The notes below the pieces were generated by a model that saw only the letters and a program-made list of their open reading frames with translations, ran no database searches and was not told the origin of the DNA. A DNA stretch of 64,000 bases, taken from assembly GCA_018655275.1 (NCBI GenBank), contig JABIJZ010000002.1:1-64000 (forward strand). Reading direction: 5' to 3'. Positions 34,881 through 43,977 of this stretch are shown piece by piece; positions within the stretch are counted from its first letter, which is position 1; each line of letters opens with the position of its first letter. This DNA comes from Candidatus Peregrinibacteria bacterium. Its GTDB lineage: Bacteria > Patescibacteriota > Gracilibacteria > UBA1369 > LOWO2-01-FULL-3. Position numbers and translations under genes: made by a program.

Positions 34881-35042
34881 TTATAAGTTTTTAATTTCTT
34901 CATCAAGAGCAGACAAAGAGGCGCAATCTTTGCTACGATCCTTCTTTTCCTGAATCTTCCTAACGCCTTTGGAAACAAGATTAAGAAGCCTTATCTGGCT
35001 TTCTTTTTTCTGGATGGATTTTTGTAGTTCTTCTTTGTCCAT
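34881..35042 (-). CDS. 53-residue coiled-coil protein before the zincin
   Basis: A small charged helical protein starting MDKEELQKSIQKKE and ending ALDEEIKNL. An extended -10 box about 22 bases upstream of the ATG fixes this start over a longer frame. The gap to the zincin gene is three bases, so they are translated from one message. It could be an antidote or chaperone for the protease; nothing in the sequence proves this. Confidence 0.6.
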   Translation of the reverse strand: MDKEELQKSIQKKESQIRLLNLVSKGVRKIQEKKDRSKDCASLSALDEEIKNL

Positions 35043-35064
35043 ACTTGTAAAAAAATATCTTATA

Positions 35065-35073
35065 ATTATACCA
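35065..35073 (-). promoter_or_regulatory. extended -10 promoter of the zincin cassette
   Basis: TGGTATAAT on the minus strand, the same box as at 421-429 and 43858-43866, with a start expected near 35058. Confidence 0.5.
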
Positions 35074-35122
35074 TAAAACACCTCAAACTGGAAGATCACA
35101 GATAACCCCTTAAACATAAAAA

Positions 35123-35142
35123 GTTCGGACAGCGTCCAGTCT
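35123..35142 (+). repeat. right 20-bp direct repeat of the zincin cassette
   Basis: GTTCGGACAGCGTCCAGTCT, one base different from the copy at 32663. It is followed by GGGGAGCCA, which resembles the 3' end of tRNA-Asn (CGGGAGCCA). Confidence 0.6.
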
Positions 35143-35153
35143 GGGGAGCCATA

Positions 35154-35648
35154 CTACAAAGCCTTCCCACTAGCACTATAAATTCTGTTAGGCCCAAAAG
35201 CACAGTGAAAATCCCCATGCGCCTTTTCATCAAGAACAACCCCACGATGCTCTAAAATATTTCGGATAGACCCTACCATCATTCTTTCCACAGTTTCCCA
35301 ACTCCCAACACTCTGAACCATAGGATAATCAGGATATCCACGATTTTCTTTCATAATTTTAGTAAGGATAGAAGATGAAATTAGTACATAGCCATCTCCT
35401 GCAGCAATAGCCTCCCTAACCTTTCTCATAGTATAAGCAATAGGCCAATACCTATCATGCCTCATCCACGAAAACGCTTCTTCATCGGAAATATCCTCTC
35501 CAGGAAATTTTGGATTATGAATATCCATAGATAATTCCATCCCTCCTCTATCAAAAAAAGGTTGTAATTTTGAAGCAAGAGCTCCTCCCATACCTGGTTT
35601 GAGAGCACAATGGTAGATATCTATATGAACATTTTTACCTTCAATCAT
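35154..35648 (-). CDS. protein of unknown function
   Basis: A 164-residue protein not recognised. It is soluble with scattered His, Trp and Met, including HIDIYHCALKPGMGG near the start and GDFHCAFGPNRIY near the end. The start at 35648 is chosen because a strong promoter (TTGACA, 17, TTTAAT) covers the longer in-frame start at 35756; GGAG precedes this ATG but only one base away, so the start stays uncertain. Its stop lies 11 bases from the right cassette repeat. Confidence 0.6.
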   Translation of the reverse strand: MIEGKNVHIDIYHCALKPGMGGALASKLQPFFDRGGMELSMDIHNPKFPGEDISDEEAFSWMRHDRYWPIAYTMRKVREAIAAGDGYVLISSSILTKIMKENRGYPDYPMVQSVGSWETVERMMVGSIRNILEHRGVVLDEKAHGDFHCAFGPNRIYSASGKAL

Positions 35649-35678
35649 TCTCCGTAGAAATTTAACTGACAAGACCGC

Positions 35679-35707
35679 ATTAAACCATTGCCATGAAAAG
35701 TTGTCAA
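35679..35707 (-). promoter_or_regulatory. promoter of the 164-residue protein
   Basis: TTGACA, a 17-base spacer and TTTAAT on the minus strand, start expected near 35672. Confidence 0.6.
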
Positions 35708-35767
35708 GATTTCGAAAATAAAAAAACTGACGGACAAACAGCCCGCCAGCTTTCAATATTCATTTTT

Positions 35768-36145
35768 CTACACACACCATCCAAAATATCCAAACACCAG
35801 CCCCATAATCACAACACAAACTCCAAGAACAGCTGTGTGTTTCAGCATAGGCTTAGCAATATTGACCAAAAGTTTTGGCGCTACAAGGATCAAAATACCT
35901 TTGATCAAAGCAAGCCAACCAATAATTGTCACAATAACTGTCCAATCTTTCACCCAAACATTGTGAGCATTCACAATCAAGAATCCCACAACCAACGCAA
36001 TCACCCCTCCAAGATACATAAAAGCAGGACTTTTCAGCATCTCAGTGAAAGACTTTTTGTAGTACGCACCGTTGAACAGAAGACCAAGTCCAAGTGACAG
36101 ATAGACCAAAGCAATGATCTGCGCAACTAGAATAGATAATTCCAT
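35768..36145 (-). CDS. small protein with four membrane helices
   Basis: A 125-residue membrane protein with four hydrophobic helices and short loops, not assignable to a family with confidence. TTAACC stands eight bases before the ATG. It is the last of a run of four minus-strand genes coding membrane or exported proteins. Confidence 0.7.
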   Translation of the reverse strand: MELSILVAQIIALVYLSLGLGLLFNGAYYKKSFTEMLKSPAFMYLGGVIALVVGFLIVNAHNVWVKDWTVIVTIIGWLALIKGILILVAPKLLVNIAKPMLKHTAVLGVCVVIMGLVFGYFGWCV

Positions 36146-36183
36146 AAGAACAGGGTTAAAATATATATAAAATTTTAAAACAC

Positions 36184-36753
36184 CTACTCCAAAACCACAC
36201 TATCCAACACAGCTTGATACTCTTCATCCAATTCAATCACCCCATACAACTCAAACGCTCCAAAAGATTCTCCCCAGAAAAACTCAACAGCAACAAAAGC
36301 CGGTGAACAATCAGGCCCATCACAATATCCATCAGGGAAAACATACATTTTTGCATCCACACCTCCAACAGTCAAAACTCCTGTAGACTCCACATCCAAA
36401 TACAAACCATCATCCTCTCCATCACCCCCAGCTCTCAGAATAAAAGACCGATCACCAGGCCGAATAAAATGCGCCTGAACCTTACCCTCAACACTTTTAT
36501 CATCATATCCATAAGTAGAAGAATATTCGAAAGACAATCCCAAACCTTCACTCACATACTCCCCCATTTCTTCAACAACTTCTTCCTCGACAACCTCCTC
36601 TTCCTCTTCCACAACTTCCTCCTCTACAACAGCCTCTTCCACCACCTCGTCTTCCCCACCCACACTATATTCAATATCCATTCCAAAACACCCAGACAAC
36701 ATCAAGACAAGAGCCGCTCCCCCAAGAAAACTTAGAAATTTTTTCATAGCCAT
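36184..36753 (-). CDS. lipoprotein with Val/Glu repeat linker
   Basis: A 189-residue predicted lipoprotein: basic start, hydrophobic stretch and lipobox LMLSGC (Cys near residue 22). Residues about 34-62 are almost only Val and Glu (VEEAVVEEEVVEEE). A beta-rich C-terminal domain follows (EGLGLSFEYSSTYGYDDKSVE to YGVIELDEEY) that resembles PsbP/DUF-type surface domains without a firm match. Two cysteines in GYCDGPDCSP may form a disulfide. Confidence 0.75.
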   Translation of the reverse strand: MAMKKFLSFLGGAALVLMLSGCFGMDIEYSVGGEDEVVEEAVVEEEVVEEEEEVVEEEVVEEMGEYVSEGLGLSFEYSSTYGYDDKSVEGKVQAHFIRPGDRSFILRAGGDGEDDGLYLDVESTGVLTVGGVDAKMYVFPDGYCDGPDCSPAFVAVEFFWGESFGAFELYGVIELDEEYQAVLDSVVLE

Positions 36754-36794
36754 AAGAATAAAAAGGTTAAATACACTCTAAAGATAACCACGAC

Positions 36795-37385
36795 CTAAGA
36801 CCTACTGTCAACCCTGTCCATTCTCTCAACCAATTCAAAACCCCAACCATTCCAATCCCAAACCGATTTATAGATAGGGAAATTCGACAACGAGAAATAA
36901 GGCTTCTCCAAAACAACCAACTCCACATCTCCATTCCCATCGACATCCATAGCCCTCACACGCACATTCGCCATAGGCAGATCAGACGAATGCCACATAG
37001 CCCGCGCAACCACCGCCCCCTCAACCTCCCTCAAAGAATACAAAAAGAAATGCATCCGGTAAGTGTCATCATTTTCTTCAACCCAAAAAGGCAACGAAGG
37101 CCCATAATTACCATGCTTCCACAAAGACAACCCAAGCTCATCCACTCCATCTCCATCAAAATCCCCCACCAAAGACTCAACAACATCCCAATCCTCATCC
37201 AATTCCAAACCATAATCCGCCAAATCAACCGAAACTCTCTCAACAAATTCCTCACCATAAACATGCAAAATCTCGCCATCCCAAATCGAGGCACTAAAAC
37301 TCGGAGCAACAACAGTCAAAGCCATCGCCCCAAGTTTAAAAAAAACTCCAACAATTAATACTCCGACACAAATTCTTTTTTCCAT
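36795..37385 (-). CDS. exported protein with two Ca2+-binding FG-GAP-like repeats
   Basis: A 196-residue protein with an N-terminal hydrophobic signal or anchor (about 5-28). Two Asp-rich loops, DFDGDGVDELGL (about residue 73) and DVDGNGDVELVVL (about 148), match calcium-binding loops of FG-GAP/VCBS propeller units. Its first 31 bases overlap the end of the DUF3160 gene, so translation is probably coupled. It may be a small adhesion or carbohydrate-related surface protein. Confidence 0.75.
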   Translation of the reverse strand: MEKRICVGVLIVGVFFKLGAMALTVVAPSFSASIWDGEILHVYGEEFVERVSVDLADYGLELDEDWDVVESLVGDFDGDGVDELGLSLWKHGNYGPSLPFWVEENDDTYRMHFFLYSLREVEGAVVARAMWHSSDLPMANVRVRAMDVDGNGDVELVVLEKPYFSLSNFPIYKSVWDWNGWGFELVERMDRVDSRS

Positions 37386-39610
37386 AATTCTAATTCAGGT
37401 TTTTCAGGAACTTCATCACTATCTTCATCACCATTCGGATCCCAACCATTCATAATGATTCTCCATTTTTCATCAGTAAGTCGATCCTCCATAGGCCATG
37501 AGAACTCATAGTGTCCAAAAACAGAACCAACAGCAACTTTCAACTGCCCTTCAACAGGCACAACCACATAAATCTTGAACACATCAGTCCCCTCTTCCAA
37601 AACAGCCCCATTTGGATCAGTCGCAATATCCGCAACCAAAGCAGCAGGACTACTGTCCAACAACCCAGCATATCCTCCTGTAGAAATCTCACCACTAACC
37701 AACCTAGGATCCAACGTATCATGCCAGAAATGTTCCAAAGACCCACCAAACGCACGAATAAATTCATATTCCTCCTCAGTCAAAGACACACCTTCAAGTT
37801 CCTTGATAGAAATGTCTCTCAATCGAACACATATCTCACGCAATTTGGCCATCTCGCCAGCCTCCTTCTTATCCAACATACCTCTCGCCTGCAAACCACC
37901 AATAGTAATATCGATCAAAGAAACCAATCTATTGTACAAATCCGGATTTGGCTCGACATACCCTCTATCATCCATTCCCTCAAAACTAGGTCCACCACCC
38001 AATTCAGCATAAACCTGTTTTGCATACAAAATAGTATCATGCTTCAACTCAGTGTAACTTCCCGCAAAACTCATCAATTCCTTTTTCTTCCACAAATCAC
38101 TTTTCATAAAAGACGGATATCCCTCCCCATACGCATCCAAATAAGGTTTCAAAGTATAAACCCATCCCCAATACAAATTGTGCGTCCATTCCTCTTCAGA
38201 CAACCCATTCACAAGATTCTTCATCTCCAACATATTGTCACTGTAACGCTCGTATCCATGATCCCCCATCTCCACCAAAAGCCCATCAGCAACAACCGAT
38301 CCAAGCACAGCAGGCAGATCCAAAAACTTCGGCAACATCCGAAGATCCCCAGTCTCCTCATGTTTATCCACATCCCTGTAAACCAATTTCTGCATAATCA
38401 TCGCATCAACCGTCGACCTCTGTCCCAAAAACCTAAAACCTTTAACCTCTTCCTTTCTATCGTTTGGAAGAACAAAAGGCGCAAAAACAGGCATCGAATT
38501 GATTAACGGATCACGAAGCCCCTTTGCCGCATCAACAAACACAGGATATTTTTCTTCATCAACTAACGCAGCAAGATCAAAATCCTCTCCATAAATATCT
38601 TTAACTAAAACATTATAGTCATAAAAAACCAAATCATCCGGCTCCCCAACAAAGAAATTAATAGGAGCAAACAAAGCCTCCCATTCATTCGCCAATTTCA
38701 CATCATTTTCCAAAGCCTCAACTACCAACAACGCCCCTTTCGTCTCCTTTTCATTTGAAAGTCTATAAGTCATTCGTCCAAACCACATCATTGATTTAAA
38801 ATAACGCCCCAATTTCTCAGAACGAGTGTAATGTCCTCGAGGAATATATTGAGAATAATCCTCCGGATACAAATCGTCCGGAGTCCCAAAAATGCCAGAA
38901 TTCTGAATTCCCTCGTGAGCAGCAATCATGTCCAATTCCTCCAAAACCGTGTCCAAAACCGCAACCGGCACATCAACACCTTCATCCAAAAGCCGACCAG
39001 CAACAGCAAAATACGCAAGATTCATTTTCGCAGAATCCTCCCACTCAGTCCCCTCAAGTCGCTCCAATTGCATCAAAGCCGCATCAGTCATTTTCCCAGT
39101 CAGATACTCCAACGAATTATACAAAGACCTCTCCTCCAACGCCTTCAACAAATAATCGAAATACAAATGATAAGTATGCATCACCGAATCTGTTGTAATG
39201 AAATTCGGCACCATCAAATATCGATTACTCTCATAAACTTCAAAAAATTCCTTCGGCCCACGCTCAGTCACAACAAACAAATTTTCCTTCAATTTCACAT
39301 TCGCATCATCAGAAAGATAAATTTCTTCATGCACAAAAACATTCTCAAAATCTCCCTCCACACTATACGCAGGAACATTTGGCATAAAACTTATCGCCTC
39401 CTCTTCCCAAATCGCAAAAGTCCCAGCCTCCGCAACCGACATCATCGATGAACCATCATACGCAACTTTACCCCTGTCGTCTTCATCAGACACAACTTCC
39501 TCAGACTCAACATCATCCTCAACATCCTCATCTTCAAACCAATCACAACCCGTAAAAACACCCAGCATCAAGCTGAAAACAACAAGAGAACTAATAGTTT
39601 TCCTAAACAT
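37355..39610 (-). CDS. DUF3160 lipoprotein
   Basis: A 751-residue protein. The start MFRKTISSLVVFSLMLG leads to a lipobox VFTGC, so it is an exported lipoprotein; an upstream in-frame ATG (39739) is outside the promoter and rejected. After an acidic linker comes the long helical DUF3160 domain with RYLMVPNFITTDSVMHTYHLYFDYLL, GLRDPLINSMPVF, FRFLGQRSTVDAMI and WTHNLYWGWVYTLKPYL. The family is widespread in archaea and bacteria but has no established activity. TTAACT stands eight bases before the ATG. Confidence 0.92.
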   Translation of the reverse strand: MFRKTISSLVVFSLMLGVFTGCDWFEDEDVEDDVESEEVVSDEDDRGKVAYDGSSMMSVAEAGTFAIWEEEAISFMPNVPAYSVEGDFENVFVHEEIYLSDDANVKLKENLFVVTERGPKEFFEVYESNRYLMVPNFITTDSVMHTYHLYFDYLLKALEERSLYNSLEYLTGKMTDAALMQLERLEGTEWEDSAKMNLAYFAVAGRLLDEGVDVPVAVLDTVLEELDMIAAHEGIQNSGIFGTPDDLYPEDYSQYIPRGHYTRSEKLGRYFKSMMWFGRMTYRLSNEKETKGALLVVEALENDVKLANEWEALFAPINFFVGEPDDLVFYDYNVLVKDIYGEDFDLAALVDEEKYPVFVDAAKGLRDPLINSMPVFAPFVLPNDRKEEVKGFRFLGQRSTVDAMIMQKLVYRDVDKHEETGDLRMLPKFLDLPAVLGSVVADGLLVEMGDHGYERYSDNMLEMKNLVNGLSEEEWTHNLYWGWVYTLKPYLDAYGEGYPSFMKSDLWKKKELMSFAGSYTELKHDTILYAKQVYAELGGGPSFEGMDDRGYVEPNPDLYNRLVSLIDITIGGLQARGMLDKKEAGEMAKLREICVRLRDISIKELEGVSLTEEEYEFIRAFGGSLEHFWHDTLDPRLVSGEISTGGYAGLLDSSPAALVADIATDPNGAVLEEGTDVFKIYVVVPVEGQLKVAVGSVFGHYEFSWPMEDRLTDEKWRIIMNGWDPNGDEDSDEVPEKPELELWKKEFVSEY

Positions 39611-39647
39611 AAATAAAAAGTTAAAAGGTACTTTTTTTGCCCCAAGA

Positions 39648-39676
39648 TTTATACCATGAAAACCCAAATTTTCCAA
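39648..39676 (-). promoter_or_regulatory. DUF3160 promoter
   Basis: TTGGAA, a 17-base spacer and TATAAA on the minus strand, with TGG making an extended -10. Start expected near 39641. Confidence 0.5.
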
Positions 39677-39710
39677 AACACCCACCCCCCTAGCACAATC
39701 ACAAGTTATC

Positions 39711-39719
39711 TGATATAAC
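39711..39719 (+). promoter_or_regulatory. rlmN extended -10 promoter
   Basis: TGATATAAC on the plus strand, about 24 bases before the rlmN ATG; no clear -35. Confidence 0.4.
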
Positions 39720-39742
39720 CGAATCACAAATTCACACAAAAA

Positions 39743-40768
39743 ATGAACCTTACAAAACTCGAAAAACTTTTAGAAAACCAACCAGCTTTTCGCTTAACCC
39801 AAATCCGACAAGCTATTTTCAAAGACCTAATAGAAAACTGGGACGAAGCCCAAACCCTCCCCGCCCAATTACGCGACCAACTCAAAGAACAATGCCCACT
39901 CAAAATCGACGCAAAACTCGCAGTCAGCAAAGACAACCAAACCATCAAAGCACTAATCACCCTCCAAGACAGCAAAAAAGTCGAAGCCGTGCTGATGAAG
40001 CACAAAAGTCCAAACTCATCGAACCCAACCACATCAAGAAACTCAGTCTGCGTATCTTGCCAAGTCGGATGCCCAATGGGTTGTACTTTTTGTGAAACCG
40101 GCAAAATGGGGCTAATCCGCAACTTAACAGAAAACGAAATCCTAGAGCAAATCCTACTTTTCGCCCGCTTCCTCAAAAAAACCGATGAGAAAATCACAAA
40201 CGTCACATACATGGGAATGGGCGAACCATTCATGAACTACGACAACGTCATGGCCAGCATCCGGACACTCAACGATCCAAAAACATTCAACCTAGGCGCA
40301 CGCAGAATCTCAGTATCAACATGTGGAATCATAGACGGAATCGATCGATTAGCAGAAGAAAACCTTGAACTCAACCTTGCAATTTCACTTCACGCACCAA
40401 ACGACATCCTCCGCACAAAACTAATGCCAAGCAACCGCAAATACCCACTTCACAAAATACTTCAAGCTGTAGACACATACGTCGCAAAAACAAATCGCAA
40501 AATAATGTTCGAATATCTTTTGATAAAAGGCATCAACGACACAGAAGAAAACGCACAAGAACTCGCATTACTAATGAAGAAGAAACTCTACATGGTAAAT
40601 CTGATCCCATACAACCCAACCGACACATACAAACCATCTCCAACTGCAACCATTCGCCAATTCAAACAAACCCTCGAAGATGAAGGCGTAAATGTCACCC
40701 AAAGATACTCTTACGGCCAAGACATCCAAGCCGCCTGCGGACAACTCGCCACAGAGGACAAATCATAA
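39743..40768 (+). CDS. rlmN: 23S rRNA/tRNA adenine-C2 methyltransferase RlmN
   Basis: A 341-residue radical-SAM methyltransferase that modifies A2503 of 23S rRNA and A37 of tRNAs. The cluster motif is in VGCPMGCTFCETG (CxxxCxxC), SAM-binding GMGEPFMNYDNV follows, and the methyl-carrying cysteine is in QAACGQLA near the C-terminus. The N-terminal accessory domain (RLTQIRQAIFKDL) is present. Length is normal. Confidence 0.96.
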   Translation: MNLTKLEKLLENQPAFRLTQIRQAIFKDLIENWDEAQTLPAQLRDQLKEQCPLKIDAKLAVSKDNQTIKALITLQDSKKVEAVLMKHKSPNSSNPTTSRNSVCVSCQVGCPMGCTFCETGKMGLIRNLTENEILEQILLFARFLKKTDEKITNVTYMGMGEPFMNYDNVMASIRTLNDPKTFNLGARRISVSTCGIIDGIDRLAEENLELNLAISLHAPNDILRTKLMPSNRKYPLHKILQAVDTYVAKTNRKIMFEYLLIKGINDTEENAQELALLMKKKLYMVNLIPYNPTDTYKPSPTATIRQFKQTLEDEGVNVTQRYSYGQDIQAACGQLATEDKS

Positions 40769-40848
40769 ATGTGTCTATTCCACAAACTTTCCAAAAACAC
40801 CCAAATCAATTTACTCTTACAAAAAGTAGATCTCTTAACCAAACTTAC

Positions 40849-41124
40849 ATGAAAGTTCTACACTGGATCATTGGCTTACTATTAATAGTAGGCGGCCTAA
40901 ACTGGGGGTTAGCAGGACTAGGATATTTCCTAGACATGAATTTAAACGTTGTTAATCTGCTATTAGGCGGAATGCCTGTGGTAGAAGCAATCGTTTATCT
41001 ACTAGTGGGAGTTGCAGCACTCGCAGCACTTGTTGGAGTATTTGCATGCAAACATTGCTGTGGAAAAGAATGCAAAAGCGAAGGTGACTGCAAAAACGAA
41101 AAAGGTGAATCTTGTTGCGAATAG
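40849..41124 (+). CDS. DUF378 membrane protein with Cys-rich tail
   Basis: A 91-residue protein with two membrane helices of the DUF378 type (MKVLHWIIGLLLIVGGLNWGLAGL and VYLLVGVAALAALVGV). It ends in a tail with seven cysteines (KHCCGKECKSEGDCKNEKGESCCE-like) that could hold metal on the cytoplasmic side. TTAACC stands eight bases before this ATG, which supports it over an upstream start in the same frame. Confidence 0.85.
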   Translation: MKVLHWIIGLLLIVGGLNWGLAGLGYFLDMNLNVVNLLLGGMPVVEAIVYLLVGVAALAALVGVFACKHCCGKECKSEGDCKNEKGESCCE

Positions 41125-41131
41125 ACACACC

Positions 41132-41509
41132 ATGAAAATCCCACGATCACTCAAATACTGGTTCATCGCACACTTCATAATTGATATGATTTTTGCGATA
41201 CCATTGATATTTGCGCCGGTATTCACTCTCACCTATTTCGGGTTTGAAATAACAGAGCCGGCGCTCTTGGCACGACTCGTGGGAGCAGCACTCATAGGAG
41301 TTGGAGGCACATCCCTCCTTGCACACAACAAAGGCCCAGAAAGCTACAATTCACTTCTAACACTCAAAATCCTCTGGTCACACACCGCAGTCCTAGCTAT
41401 ACTTCTAGCCATTCTAGAAGGTGCACCAGAGATGACATGGCTAATCCTAGCAACATTCATAATCTTCGCCTTCGTCTGGGATTACTACAAAATTAAACTA
41501 AGAAAATGA
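41132..41509 (+). CDS. small protein with four membrane helices
   Basis: A 125-residue membrane protein (MKIPRSLKYW start, then four hydrophobic helices) of unknown function. It begins seven bases after the DUF378 gene and its stop overlaps the start of the EamA gene (ATGA), so the three are one transcription unit. Confidence 0.75.
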   Translation: MKIPRSLKYWFIAHFIIDMIFAIPLIFAPVFTLTYFGFEITEPALLARLVGAALIGVGGTSLLAHNKGPESYNSLLTLKILWSHTAVLAILLAILEGAPEMTWLILATFIIFAFVWDYYKIKLRK

Positions 41510-42408
41510 TCTGGCTTCCGATAGCAATGCTCTCAAATATGGCCTGGGGACTCGGCACGATGTTCGACAAGTACATTTTAAACAATAGAGCCCACAATCC
41601 TCTTGTTTATCAATTTTGGATAACACTACTTGGACTTCCCATCCTCATTTTCATGATTCCTTTCGTGGATTTTGTAATACCACCATGGGAAATAATCGGA
41701 CTCATATTTTTAGCCGAAATTTTAAGCTTCACAGGAGACATACTCTACATTTACTCAGTAAAAGACGAAGATATCACAAGGATAAACATGCTCTGGAGCT
41801 TAATTCCAGTATTCACTCTAATAATCGCATGGTTCGCAATCAACCAAAAATTAGACACAAACGAACTTTCAGCATTTGCCTTTTTACTCCTAGGATCAAT
41901 ACTTGCATCAATCCACATCGTAAAAGGAAAAAAACTCAAGATATCAAAAGTATTTTTCAAAATGGCAGGAGCCTGCCTACTATTCGCCATTGCAACGGTG
42001 ATCATCAGCTACCTCACAACTCAAATCAACTTCTTCAACATCTTTATTTGGGGATATCTATGCCTCATCCCCATCATGGCCTCACTATTTCTCAATCAAA
42101 ATTTCAAAAGAAATCTAAAAAAATCCCTCAAACTTCTAGACAAAAAAACAACCGCTCTTATCTTAACAGCAACACAGCTCGGAAACGCAGGATCACTTTT
42201 AAATATTTGGGCTCTCTCTCTAGGGCCAGCAGCACTTGTATTCGCATTAGAAGGCTTCCAAATGCTATTTGTATTCGCAATAACCATCCTAGTCTCACTC
42301 TTCACAAACATACGCCTCCACGAAGAACTAGACCGCAAAAACCTCATCCTCAAAGCAGCCGCCCTAATCGTAGTCATAAGCGGAATCCTTACTCTGAATC
42401 TGAGTTAG
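41506..42408 (+). CDS. EamA/DMT family transporter
   Basis: A 300-residue protein with ten membrane helices in two EamA halves, of the drug/metabolite transporter superfamily. Substrate unknown. Start overlaps the stop of the preceding gene by four bases. Its 3' end overlaps the convergent 476-residue gene by 20 bases. Confidence 0.88.
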   Translation: MIWLPIAMLSNMAWGLGTMFDKYILNNRAHNPLVYQFWITLLGLPILIFMIPFVDFVIPPWEIIGLIFLAEILSFTGDILYIYSVKDEDITRINMLWSLIPVFTLIIAWFAINQKLDTNELSAFAFLLLGSILASIHIVKGKKLKISKVFFKMAGACLLFAIATVIISYLTTQINFFNIFIWGYLCLIPIMASLFLNQNFKRNLKKSLKLLDKKTTALILTATQLGNAGSLLNIWALSLGPAALVFALEGFQMLFVFAITILVSLFTNIRLHEELDRKNLILKAAALIVVISGILTLNLS

Positions 42409-43819
42409 ATTCACCAATCACATTGGAAGTAGGATTCAATCCCAAATCATCAATCGTAACCGCATCCATATTTCTGAACAAAAGTTTTCGTTGATCAATC
42501 ACGTTCACTCCATTCATGGGATCCCAGCTTTCAAGTTCCCCATAAACCGCATTCAGATTATCAAATAGTTCGGAAGCACGACGAGTATATCTTTTCGATT
42601 TAGAAGTAGCCCCCCCCATAGCCTTCACAAAATTCCGCCTCGCATACTCGAGAGTACCGTGGTCCTCAGTCATCATATACTTCAACGCAGCCCCAATAAC
42701 ATCAAACTTCCCTTTCCCTCCATTGTTATGCATAGCCGCAACCAAAGTCATTACAAACCTATGCCTATCCTCATCAGAAGCTTTTTCATAAACAGCCCAA
42801 AACTTCTTTTTCCATTTCAATTTATAACTATCGATTCTCACCAAAAATTTACGTAAATTCTCATACGCAAGAACCAAAGACCTCACAATTTGATCATCAA
42901 GCGTCACCTGATCCTCAAATTTTTCCGGCAACAAACCTTTCAGATATTCCCCATGATTTCGCGTAATCCCAAGCGCAGTCGGCAAAATACATTGATCAAT
43001 CCCAAAACTCTCAACTTTATTTTTATCATCAGAAGCATTTCTAGCCGGAGCTTTCTGCGGCTGCCAACCAGCCTCCAGCATCATTCGATACAATTCAACT
43101 CTAGCTTTTTGAGTAAAATGAACCTGCTCTTTCAATTTCCTATCTCTAAAATACAAAGTCCTAGGCCTACCCATATAATGCGGAGCCTGCTCATTAACAA
43201 AAATAGCAAGCAATACCTTTGGACTAAAATCAGAAAGCAAAGACCTCTCCAAATCACCAAGCATAGGATAAACCTTCGCAAGCTCTTTTTGTTTTTCCTC
43301 AACCCTATGATAAATATGCGCAAAAGTCATATAATCATCAGGAACCCCATAGAGAGAATCCCTATATTTCTCCATATTTCCATTATTCGCGATAGCTTTT
43401 TTCCAATTCCCATCAACATCCAAACCTGACAAATGAACCTTATGATCAAGGCCCAAATGCTCCAACAAAGTTCCCAAAGACGCATTTTCAAGGAAATAAT
43501 AAACCTCAGGATCTTCAATACCCAAAAGCGCATATCTTTGTTTTTTGAATTTCGGATATTTTTCTTGAAGTTTTTCGAACATCTTCTTCATCATCTCAGG
43601 TTTACTCACAGATTTCGCACACGACAAATATTCATCCATTTCCTCTTGAGCAGCCATCCTCTCCCTTCTGTTTTCCTTCCACAAAACATCATTTCGAGCT
43701 CCATGTAATTTCTCCCAAGTTTTACCCCAAATCTGACAAAAAGTAGGTTTTTCAACTCCTTTTTTCGCCCTTTTCTTCCTAAAACGTCTCTTTGCATCTT
43801 CCAAACCACCCATTTTCAT
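42389..43819 (-). CDS. 476-residue protein of unknown function
   Basis: Not recognised. The N-terminus is strongly basic (AKRRFRKKRAKKG), which could bind nucleic acid. The middle is helical with a conserved-looking SSFGIDQCILPTALGITRNHG-like segment (from VESFGIDQ) reminiscent of lysozyme-like active-site regions, then KYMMTEDHGTLEYARRNFVKAMGG and an acidic end. No signal peptide or membrane helix is seen. An extended -10 box about 39 bases before the ATG drives it alone, divergent from the giant-protein operon. The lytic-enzyme resemblance is weak. Confidence 0.65.
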   Translation of the reverse strand: MKMGGLEDAKRRFRKKRAKKGVEKPTFCQIWGKTWEKLHGARNDVLWKENRRERMAAQEEMDEYLSCAKSVSKPEMMKKMFEKLQEKYPKFKKQRYALLGIEDPEVYYFLENASLGTLLEHLGLDHKVHLSGLDVDGNWKKAIANNGNMEKYRDSLYGVPDDYMTFAHIYHRVEEKQKELAKVYPMLGDLERSLLSDFSPKVLLAIFVNEQAPHYMGRPRTLYFRDRKLKEQVHFTQKARVELYRMMLEAGWQPQKAPARNASDDKNKVESFGIDQCILPTALGITRNHGEYLKGLLPEKFEDQVTLDDQIVRSLVLAYENLRKFLVRIDSYKLKWKKKFWAVYEKASDEDRHRFVMTLVAAMHNNGGKGKFDVIGAALKYMMTEDHGTLEYARRNFVKAMGGATSKSKRYTRRASELFDNLNAVYGELESWDPMNGVNVIDQRKLLFRNMDAVTIDDLGLNPTSNVIGESNSDSE

Positions 43820-43857
43820 GCTATTTTTACAGAATTTTAACAGATCAACATCCCAAC

Positions 43858-43866
43858 ATTATACCA
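43858..43866 (-). promoter_or_regulatory. extended -10 promoter of the 476-residue gene
   Basis: TGGTATAAT on the minus strand, start expected near 43851; same box as at 421 and 35065. Confidence 0.55.
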
Positions 43867-43925
43867 TAAAACCACCAAAACAGGAACCCTCTGCCATTAG
43901 AATCCCCTCTCGAAGCACAACAGGG

Positions 43926-43954
43926 TTGACAAACCCAGCCAGATTAGGCATAAT
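43926..43954 (+). promoter_or_regulatory. strong promoter of the giant-protein operon
   Basis: TTGACA, a 17-base spacer and CATAAT on the plus strand. Start expected near 43961, which leaves a leader of about 17 bases before the first giant gene. No terminator or second promoter is evident within the next 13.8 kb. Confidence 0.7.
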
Positions 43955-43977
43955 ACTCGCCTTCTTACAAAAACCCA

